64,000 bases of DNA from JBCCCJ01 sp039029315 (lineage in GTDB: Bacteria > Bacteroidota > Bacteroidia > J057), in NCBI GenBank assembly GCA_039029315.1, contig JBCCGK010000017.1, positions 62,001 to 126,000 on the forward strand. Reading direction: 5' to 3'. Positions 51,789 through 58,170 of the stretch are shown here, one piece after another. Under the pieces are notes generated by a model. That model had not been told where the DNA came from and made no database searches. It saw only the letters and a program-made list of their open reading frames with translations. A program made the position numbers and the translations under genes. The stretch's first letter is position 1, and every line of letters begins with the position of its first letter.

Positions 51789-53012
51789 ATGATACAACGA
51801 CTAATTTTCCTGTCAATAGGCTTCATTTTTTTCTCCTGCAACCCAAGCCCTACCCCTATGCACACACCCATTACACATCAAACGACTCTGACAAGTGTGA
51901 AAGAAAATATCCATCTGGATGAGTGGTCAGCCTCTCATACTGATCTCCCACTTGACACGGATGCCCAGTGGTCCATCAAGAAGCACACATTGCACGGTGG
52001 CAAGCAAGAAGGCGTGGACATGATCGAACTGGACAATGGTGCGATGCGCATCACGATCATCCCAACCAGAGGCATGTCCATCTATGATGTCTCTTATGGG
52101 GGCCTTCGGCTGGGCTGGAATTCACCTGTGAAGGAAATCGTCCATCCACAATTCATCGACATGGAAGACAATGGTGGCTTAGGATGGCTGGAAGGATTCA
52201 ATGAGTGGATGACACGCTGCGGAGTAGAATTTGCAGGACATCCAGGCGAGGACAATGGCAGGCTCCTGACCCTGCATGGCAAAATTGGAAACATCCCGAC
52301 ATCGGAAGTTCAGGTGGTCATAGACAAAGAGCCTCCACATCGGATTCGCATTCGTGGCAAGGTCCATGAAGTCTTTTTCAATGGACCCAATCTGGAACTA
52401 TGGACAGAAGTCTCGACTGTACCCGGCTCAAATAGTTTTCGGATTGATGATGTACTGACCAATAAAGGGAAACTGGAACAGGAATTCATGATCATCTATC
52501 ACGCCAACTTTGGTCCGCCACTCCTGGAGCAGGGCAGCAAGCTACTCGGAACCATTGAGAAATTGCAGCCTTTTGATGCACATGCAGCATCCGAAGTCCA
52601 GCGCTGGGATACTTATCACCAGGCCAAGGATGGATTTGCCGAGCAGGTCTATTGCATCTATCCATCAGCAGATTCAGATGGAAACGCGCATTTTCTCTTA
52701 CACAATGCCAGTGCCGATCAGGCGGTCAGTTTTACTTACCCCAAAGAGCAACTCCCCTATTTGACCCAATGGAAAAATGAAAATACTGGCGGCTATGTGA
52801 CAGGCCTGGAACCGGGAACGGGCTTTCCTCACAATCGCAGCATTGAGCGAAAATATGGTCGGGTTCCTGTCCTCAAGCCAGGAGCCTCCAGGTCATTTGG
52901 CCTTGAGTATACGATCCATAAGGACAAAGAAGAAGTGAAAGCTGCTGCGAATGCGATTCAGAATCTGATGCAGCAGCCTCCACAAGTCATTGCTGAGGTG
53001 ATTGGGAAATAA
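51789..53012 (+). CDS. DUF4432 (aldose-1-epimerase-fold) lipoprotein
   Basis: From ATG 51789 the protein has 407 residues: lipoprotein signal (lipobox FFSC, Cys17) and a beta-sandwich domain of the galactose-mutarotase-like fold. Features: HTLHGGKQEGVDMIELDNGA, IIPTRGMSIYDVSYGGLRLG, LTLHGKIGNIPTSEVQVVI, LEQEFMIIYHANFGPPLLEQ and YLTQWKNENTGGYVTGLEPG. DUF4432 proteins resemble sugar epimerases and lyase-like sulfosugar enzymes, but few are tested. It follows the AroE-like gene by 91 bp and is probably part of the same sugar unit. The upstream in-frame start at 51729 is rejected because it would bury the signal. Confidence 0.8.
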   Translation: MIQRLIFLSIGFIFFSCNPSPTPMHTPITHQTTLTSVKENIHLDEWSASHTDLPLDTDAQWSIKKHTLHGGKQEGVDMIELDNGAMRITIIPTRGMSIYDVSYGGLRLGWNSPVKEIVHPQFIDMEDNGGLGWLEGFNEWMTRCGVEFAGHPGEDNGRLLTLHGKIGNIPTSEVQVVIDKEPPHRIRIRGKVHEVFFNGPNLELWTEVSTVPGSNSFRIDDVLTNKGKLEQEFMIIYHANFGPPLLEQGSKLLGTIEKLQPFDAHAASEVQRWDTYHQAKDGFAEQVYCIYPSADSDGNAHFLLHNASADQAVSFTYPKEQLPYLTQWKNENTGGYVTGLEPGTGFPHNRSIERKYGRVPVLKPGASRSFGLEYTIHKDKEEVKAAANAIQNLMQQPPQVIAEVIGK

Positions 53013-53027
53013 TCCAAAGGAGTCTGT

Positions 53028-53483
53028 CTAGAGATCCTTGAACATATAAAGAAACCGTGCAAACAAAAAAGTAGAGATAGCAAGCACTGTTGCCAAAATG
53101 GAAATTCTTTTTTTGCGTTTGTGCTTGTTTCGTCTTGCTTTTACCCAGCCGGATATACCCAATATCAAGCCCAGAACTGAACATCCCATCGCCAAGAGGG
53201 TGAGTGGAACCAACAAGCTATGATAGCCAAGGATAAACAATATACCCAGAAAGCCAATCCCCAATCCCGTCCACAGCAATGCGAACCTGTGTCGCTGAGA
53301 TCCTTTGGAGGAGCTTGTATTTGGGGAAATGACTGGCTGAATAGACGTATCCTGCGCATTCAGGGCCAGTTGCGGGATCTGAGTCTGTGGCTGCCCTTCT
53401 CGACTTCCTGCAAAGGAGGAAAGGGGGGAAAGGGGGGAAAGGAACATGGACAATGTCAAAAGAAGATACAATATCGCTTTCAT
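53028..53483 (-). CDS. Small membrane protein with signal peptide, unknown function
   Basis: The ATG at 53483 gives 151 residues (an upstream GTG at 53489 adds two). An N-terminal hydrophobic signal (AILYLLLTLSMFL) is followed by a P/L/S repeat, a polar linker rich in Q, S and T (to about 65), two or three helices, a basic stretch (KARRNKHKRKKR) and a last helix. I recognise no family. The related layout of the next gene (53505-53996), 15 bases or so away, suggests a pair with a shared role. The repeat SPLSPLSS is encoded by an in-frame 9-base DNA repeat at about 53413-53441. Confidence 0.65.
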   Translation of the reverse strand: MKAILYLLLTLSMFLSPLSPLSSFAGSREGQPQTQIPQLALNAQDTSIQPVISPNTSSSKGSQRHRFALLWTGLGIGFLGILFILGYHSLLVPLTLLAMGCSVLGLILGISGWVKARRNKHKRKKRISILATVLAISTFLFARFLYMFKDL

Positions 53484-53504
53484 GATCACAGAGTTAGAAG
53501 GGGA

Positions 53505-53996
53505 TTAAGCATGAGATATAACTGAGAAAAGCCCCAGAACCAATAAGAGGGATGGAATGGCCGCTAACAAGACCATGATAAGAGAAGTATTTTTCCGGTT
53601 ATCAGAATGTTTCTTCTGAGAGGCTGTTTGCTCTTTTTTTGCCTTTTTTCTTAATGATCGAAAGAATTTGATGATCCCCCAACCAAAGACAGCCCCTCCC
53701 AGCAAAGCCCCAATTGCGATCATCCATCCAACTTCAATGGCGAATCCCAAAGCAAATAAAATCAAAGCAATGGCTCCGAGGCTTACACCAAGAAGGTCCT
53801 CGACACTTGACTTAACACCTTCATTGATAGACTGCTTGTGCAGGTCCCGAAGGTTAGAGGGTTCCTGATTAAGTGTATGAATGGGAGCAGATTCAGAAAG
53901 ATGTTTTCCTGGTTCCATACTTCCTGCCATCATCACTTGGGAAGGAAGGGTAGACAACATGATAAAAAGCGAGATGAGATAGGTGAATCGTTTCAT
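53505..53996 (-). CDS. Small membrane protein with signal peptide, unknown function
   Basis: The 163-residue protein has a signal peptide (1-24, YLISLFIMLSTLPSQVMM), a polar linker, two central helices (about 70-110), a basic loop (RSLRKKAKKEQTASQKKHSD) and a final helix. Its layout repeats that of the protein encoded next (53028-53483): signal, polar part, two helices, basic loop, helix. Direct sequence identity is low, so common origin is only suggested. It is the first gene of the two on the minus strand. Function unknown. Confidence 0.65.
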   Translation of the reverse strand: MKRFTYLISLFIMLSTLPSQVMMAGSMEPGKHLSESAPIHTLNQEPSNLRDLHKQSINEGVKSSVEDLLGVSLGAIALILFALGFAIEVGWMIAIGALLGGAVFGWGIIKFFRSLRKKAKKEQTASQKKHSDNRKNTSLIMVLLAAIPSLLLVLGLFSVISHA

Positions 53997-54184
53997 TTTG
54001 TGAGTGTTTGATGTGATTGATGAGTCAAACCTATCACATTCTCACTCTGTCTTGAAACATCTTTTTGCAAGGAGGTGCTGAGAAACAGCAATTTCCAGGA
54101 GAGGACGGGAGTCCTTCCACAAGTTTTGGATTTTTTGCAAAGATCTTCCTGATTTTCACCAGGACTTGGGATTTTTGCGTATTT

Positions 54185-55111
54185 TCAGATCTGCAAAAAA
54201 ATGCCAACCGCATATGTCACTCCGGAAATAAAATTCTCTTCTAACACCGATCCTTCAATCGATGCGGATAAACCCAGGCCCGGTTTCAGGTAATAATTGA
54301 CCTCTGGCGCATATATCAAACTGCTTTGATTATTCGGATTGCCTCTACTTCCGACGATCAATGGATCTCCATTTTTGAGGGATCGCGTTCCGCGAATTTT
54401 GATATTGAGCAACCATTTATCACTTGCATAGCCAAATTCGGCATCATATCTCAGCTCATCAGAGAAGCCAGCCGTTCGGTTGTTATACCCTATGCCCACA
54501 CTCATATAGAAGGGTTTGGGATAAAAAGAATGGCCAGCCTGTATTCTGATCAATTGGTTGAATTCTCCATCTCCAAGAATCAGATTGTTGATATCCATGC
54601 TTTCGCCTAGCGGCAATCCGAGCAAACCTTCAGCACTGATCACCCATGCCCCGAACCGGGCTATCCCAAACCGAACTCCTACTTCTGGATCTGCGAATCC
54701 GGCATTTTGTCCAATTTCCCGAATTATTCCCCCACCAATCGCTATCGTTTCACGCTTCACTCGGACATAGCGAAAAAAGGGAATCGAAGCGATAGCAGTC
54801 ACATTCTTGAACACGCCAAACTCCCCATAGGCAATACTTGAAAAATCCGCATAGGGATGAATGGCTGTTCTTCTCCCCACTTCATTGTAAAAAAATCTGG
54901 CTGTCGTCAATCGAAGGCCTAGTTTGAGATAGGCAGAACCTTTGTCTTGTGGCCAGGCACCAGCTTTCAATTGATTGGGGAGCCAGCAAAAGAACAACAT
55001 TCCCAGTAGAATGAGGGAGAAGCGGGAAGAACTCGGAGGTTTCTCCTGCCCACGGGCCTTTGCGTAAACTCCGGTCCTTGTGTGATGGCAAAAATGAGGA
55101 CTCATGTGCAT
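54185..55111 (-). CDS. Exported outer-membrane-type protein, unknown function
   Basis: From ATG 55111 (or 55105) the protein has 308 residues with a delayed hydrophobic signal (about 30-50, FSLILLGMLFFCWLP, then NQLKAGAWPQDKG). The remainder has alternating hydrophobic/polar strands with many aromatic ends (GSAYLKLGLRLTTARFFYNE; FYMSVGIGYNNRTAGFSDEL; VTYAVGIFLQI), the pattern of an outer-membrane beta barrel. The long upstream extension to 55294 overlaps the divergent msrP gene and is rejected. No fixed family; a porin-like or assembly role cannot be told apart. Confidence 0.6.
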   Translation of the reverse strand: MHMSPHFCHHTRTGVYAKARGQEKPPSSSRFSLILLGMLFFCWLPNQLKAGAWPQDKGSAYLKLGLRLTTARFFYNEVGRRTAIHPYADFSSIAYGEFGVFKNVTAIASIPFFRYVRVKRETIAIGGGIIREIGQNAGFADPEVGVRFGIARFGAWVISAEGLLGLPLGESMDINNLILGDGEFNQLIRIQAGHSFYPKPFYMSVGIGYNNRTAGFSDELRYDAEFGYASDKWLLNIKIRGTRSLKNGDPLIVGSRGNPNNQSSLIYAPEVNYYLKPGLGLSASIEGSVLEENFISGVTYAVGIFLQI

Positions 55112-55198
55112 GAGATCGATTTTTCTTTCATACCTGAATGTAATCAATCTGACATCTGAAGAAAAATAATCTACTATCTTGCTAAAAAGCTCAGTATC

Positions 55199-56200
55199 AT
55201 GCCGAATATTCATATCCCCAAAGCCTGGAATAGCATCTCTGGCAAAGCCGTAGAAGAGAAAATCTATTATAATCGACGGGAGATCATCAAGCAACTTGGA
55301 CTCCTTGGAGGTGGCTTACTAAGCGCTTCTGTGTTCTCTTCTTGCCAACCTGACCCCGTCTCCCCCGGTCCCGGCAGTGCCATTGAGTCCAATACTTTTA
55401 CCTTTGAGGGAATGGATGATTTATATCCAGCTTCTCCGAACGCAGCCTATCCCCTAGATCGCTCACTTACAGAGGAGTTCGCAGCGACACATTACAACAA
55501 TTTCTACGAATTCATTCACCCGGAAGATCCTAATATTTACAATAGCTACAAATACGTGCATTCGTTCGATACCTCAGATTGGGAAATTGAAGTTAGAGGG
55601 CAGGCCAGTAATAAGGGGAAATTTTTTCTGGGAGACTTGATTCAGGAAATCGGCCTGGAAGAGCGCACCTATCGACATAGATGTGTCGAGGCCTGGTCCA
55701 TGGCAGTTCCCTGGACAGGCTTTCCCTTGTCCAGTTTGATCAACTTTTTTGAACCAAAATCTTCGGCTACCCACATCCGAATGACCAGCTATGGCGAAGC
55801 ATCTCAAATGGTTGGGATCAGAACTCAGTCACATTATCCCTGGCCTTATTTTGAAGGTTTGCGCATGGATGAAGCCATGAATGAACTGACATTTATCGCT
55901 ACTGGAATATTTGGCAAGCCGCTCCCTAAGCAAAGTGGTGCACCGATCCGATTGGTAGTTCCCTGGAAATATGGGTTCAAAAGCATCAAATCCATTGTCA
56001 AAATTGAATTCATCGACAAACAACCCGACACTTTCTGGCCAGTGGCTGTCCCGAGTCAGTATGAATTTTTCTCTAATGTCGATCCTGATATTCCTCATCC
56101 AAGATGGTCTCAGGCCACAGAAAGGCTGATTCCAGGCAATGACAGAGTCCCTACCCTGAAATACAATGGATATGGAGAGTTCGTAGCTTCCTTGTATTAA
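55199..56200 (+). CDS. msrP: Protein-methionine-sulfoxide reductase catalytic subunit MsrP (YedY family)
   Basis: The 333-residue molybdopterin protein has a twin-arginine signal followed by a lipobox-like site (RREIIKQLGLLGGGLLSASV then SSC). It has the family core with the molybdenum-ligating Cys in YRHRCVEAWSMAVPWTGFPL, and later WPYFEGLRMDEAMNEL, APIRLVVPWKYGFKSIKSIV and HPRWSQATERLIPG. MsrP repairs oxidised methionines in periplasmic proteins. The usual membrane partner MsrQ (haem-binding) is not next to it, and no molybdopterin synthesis genes are in the window. Confidence 0.92.
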   Translation: MPNIHIPKAWNSISGKAVEEKIYYNRREIIKQLGLLGGGLLSASVFSSCQPDPVSPGPGSAIESNTFTFEGMDDLYPASPNAAYPLDRSLTEEFAATHYNNFYEFIHPEDPNIYNSYKYVHSFDTSDWEIEVRGQASNKGKFFLGDLIQEIGLEERTYRHRCVEAWSMAVPWTGFPLSSLINFFEPKSSATHIRMTSYGEASQMVGIRTQSHYPWPYFEGLRMDEAMNELTFIATGIFGKPLPKQSGAPIRLVVPWKYGFKSIKSIVKIEFIDKQPDTFWPVAVPSQYEFFSNVDPDIPHPRWSQATERLIPGNDRVPTLKYNGYGEFVASLY

Positions 56201-56665
56201 TAATCCCTACAGCAGACAATCATTTCTGAATAACAGTTGATATCTGAATCAGGCTTGAGATACAACTCTTGGCTTTGACGTATCTTGGCAAATGCTTGCA
56301 GCATGAATCCGTCTCTTCATTTGCCTGCATAGTGCTTCTAAGTTTGACTTTGGCCCTTTTTAAAACAGAGTTATTCTTCATTCCAGTCTGTGGTTAGCTT
56401 TTGTGAATGAATGAACTTCGCCATTTTAGGGTGATGTTGATTCATTCTAAGTAAGTGGACACATGTATGTACATTTGACAATCATGCTCCACTCTCTCGC
56501 TCTCCCGCCAGCGGGAGATATCAGCCCACAAGGCCAGGAATCAACGATTTTCCCCTTGGGGGAGGAATAGAATAAGCATATGTAATATGTCCCCCTACTT
56601 CATTGAAAAATGGTAGGTGAGGTCTTGCTAGGAGATGGGGATTCCCATTTTGGCCAAAGTCAAAC
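56201..56665. other. Intergenic region with an inverted-repeat element and a GC-rich hairpin
   Basis: This 465-bp gap between convergent genes carries the 18-base inverted repeats at 56338-56355 and 56652-56669 and the hairpin at 56501-56518. I see no convincing gene in it. Confidence 0.5.
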
Positions 56666-56669
56666 TTAG
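56338..56669. repeat. MITE-like element with perfect 18-base terminal inverted repeats
   Basis: CTAAGTTTGACTTTGGCC at 56338-56355 recurs exactly inverted at 56652-56669. The 296 bases between have no open frame of note. The right repeat contains the last codon and stop of the HxlR gene. No clear target duplication is visible; GCAT occurs on the right edge and a few bases from the left edge. Confidence 0.55.
56501..56518. terminator. Perfect hairpin, possible terminator
   Basis: TCTCCCGC (56501-56508) pairs with GCGGGAGA (56511-56518) around two bases. There is no T-run on either side, so it may be a structural repeat rather than a true terminator. Confidence 0.4.
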
Positions 56670-57025
56670 GCATCCTCAAATTGCTCAATCGGCTTTGTGT
56701 CAGGGATATAGATCTTTGCCCACTTCGCAATCTCCCGAAAGATAGGCTCCATATCTCTGCCTTTCTTGCTCAGGTTGTAATTGATCAGCAACTTATTGTT
56801 GGCGTCCACTTCTCGGGTCACAATGCCTGCCTCTACCAGTTTTTTCAATCGGTCAGCCAGAATATTGGTAGAGATGCCTTCATTTGACCCAAGAAAATCT
56901 TTGTAGTTGATTTTGTTGAAAGCAAAAATGTCTCTGATAATCAGAAGTGTCCACTTATCCCCAAAGATTTCCAGCCAACAACTTAGTGGGCAATCGGATC
57001 GTCTGTTCGATGTTTTTTCGTTCAA
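56666..57025 (-). CDS. HxlR-family winged-helix transcriptional regulator
   Basis: The 119-residue protein is a typical HxlR regulator: Cys12 (SDCPLSCWLEIFGDKWTLLI), recognition region (FLGSNEGISTNILADRLKKL) and wing (GIVTREVDANNKLLINYNLS KKGRDMEPI). Members sense redox, aldehyde or quinone stress, often through the N-terminal Cys. The only usable start is TTG 57025; the ATG just upstream is in another frame. Two identical operator-like palindromes lie directly upstream, so it probably controls itself and the divergent membrane-protein pair. Its stop lies in the right arm of the 56338-56669 element. Confidence 0.9.
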   Translation of the reverse strand: MNEKTSNRRSDCPLSCWLEIFGDKWTLLIIRDIFAFNKINYKDFLGSNEGISTNILADRLKKLVEAGIVTREVDANNKLLINYNLSKKGRDMEPIFREIAKWAKIYIPDTKPIEQFEDA

Positions 57026-57078
57026 TTTACTTGCATTTTAAAAGTAAATGTGTTACTTACTTGCAAAATACAAGTAAA
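57026..57078. promoter_or_regulatory. Twin operators for the HxlR regulator
   Basis: Site 1: TTTACTT (57026-57032) and AAGTAAA (57042-57048). Site 2: ACTT (57059-57062) and AAGT (57072-57075) inside TTACTTG / CAAGTAA. Both have the core ACTT-N9-AAGT with the same 13-base offset, and they lie exactly 30 bp apart, about three helix turns. Site 1 abuts the regulator start codon (57025) and site 2 lies three bases before the start codon of the divergent gene (57081). Binding there would block both promoters. Confidence 0.75.
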
Positions 57079-57080
57079 TC

Positions 57081-57476
57081 ATGAATTGGTACTATCTCAT
57101 CGCAGGTTTTTTTGTGATCATCACAGGTTTTGTACATATGATTCTGGGAGAAAAATGGTTATTCTCTTTTTTGAAAGCAGAATCGTTGGATACGCATTAC
57201 TCTGGGGAGGTTACCAAAACGACTTTGCGGTGGTTTTGGCACTTTGGGAGTTTTATGGTGTTTTTCGTGGGCGTGTTGGCACTTGTCATGGGCTATTCGG
57301 ATACGCTGATTCCTGCGGAGAACTTTATCGGAAAATTGCTGGCAATCATCTATCTGGGATTGAATGTCTTGCTGATCGTTCTCAATGCCAGCCAGCCAAA
57401 AAACCTGAAAGAGTACCCACAACTGATCATCATGGTGGTGATCATGGTTTTGTTATTTCTCGGATCAATGAATTAA
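57081..57476 (+). CDS. Small four-helix membrane protein, first of a tandem pair
   Basis: The 131-residue protein has four helices (about 4-24, 48-72, 84-102, 112-130). The pattern MNWYYLIAGFFVIITGFVHM, TTLRWFWHFGSFMVFFVGVL, and an IGKLLAI segment recurs in the next gene. I do not recognise a named family with known function. It lies seven bases before its paralogue, and is divergent from an HxlR regulator whose operators overlap its promoter. A role in handling the compound sensed by the regulator is inferred from that arrangement only. Confidence 0.75.
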   Translation: MNWYYLIAGFFVIITGFVHMILGEKWLFSFLKAESLDTHYSGEVTKTTLRWFWHFGSFMVFFVGVLALVMGYSDTLIPAENFIGKLLAIIYLGLNVLLIVLNASQPKNLKEYPQLIIMVVIMVLLFLGSMN

Positions 57477-57483
57477 TGGTGCA

Positions 57484-57879
57484 ATGAACTGGTATTGGAG
57501 TATCTCAGGCGTCTTGATGATTATCGGTGGAATCATGCATACGGTGATCGGTGAGCGCAATGTCATCAGCAAACTGAAGGCACAAAAAGACATGGCCTCA
57601 TTTCCGGACAATGAGTCTTTCAATCTGATCAGATGGTTTTGGTACTTGGGGAGTTTTGTTTCCTTTTGGGTGGGGGCGGTTGCTTTGATGATTGGCGCAG
57701 CTGACGGAATCCTGCCCGAAGAGTCTATCATTGGGAAGCTTCTTGCAAGCTTGATGTTTGGATTTTCGGTCCTGACTTTTGCCATCGTGGCCATTCTCAA
57801 TCCAAAAGACCTCCAGAAGCTCTCTCAGGTAGCCATCCTGGTTCTTGTGACTGTTTTGCTGTGGATGGGATCGGTTTAG
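57484..57879 (+). CDS. Small four-helix membrane protein, second of a tandem pair
   Basis: The protein has the same length (131 residues) and helix plan as the gene before it. Shared positions include MNWYW-type start, GxxHxxxGE near residue 20, FNLIRWFWYLGSF, LP(A/E)E then IGKLLA, and NP(K)(D/N)L before the last helix. Clear tandem duplication with divergence to roughly one third to one half identity. His and aromatic residues in helices 1 and 2 (MHTVIGE; IRWFWYLG) are conserved in both copies and could bind a ligand or haem, which is unproven. Confidence 0.75.
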   Translation: MNWYWSISGVLMIIGGIMHTVIGERNVISKLKAQKDMASFPDNESFNLIRWFWYLGSFVSFWVGAVALMIGAADGILPEESIIGKLLASLMFGFSVLTFAIVAILNPKDLQKLSQVAILVLVTVLLWMGSV

Positions 57880-58007
57880 TGAATGCTGAGGTTTCAGAGT
57901 GGCAGGAATGATTGCCAAGTTGGATTAAACCTTTTGGGATGGATTTAGTAACACTCAAAAAATAAGTTTTCGTTTTGCTTGATCTTTTGCACCAGTCCTG
58001 CGTCAGA

Positions 58008-58041
58008 AAAAACCTCATGTGCCCCGGCACATTCGGTTTTT
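58008..58041. terminator. Bidirectional rho-independent terminator
   Basis: AAAAACC, two bases, ATGTGCC, two bases in the loop, GGCACAT, two bases, GGTTTTT form a long stem that ends in an A-run on one side and a T-run on the other. It lies midway between convergent genes (57879 and 58171) and can stop transcription from both. Confidence 0.85.
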
Positions 58042-58170
58042 CTTCCTTGCTCTGGTACAAAATCTCTACCCAAAACTCGAAAGCTTATTTTTCTCGTATT
58101 ACTTTGAGATGGATAATTGAAAAAAAATTACCTGTTTATTCTCTTTCTAAGAAAGCATTCCTGACAATTT

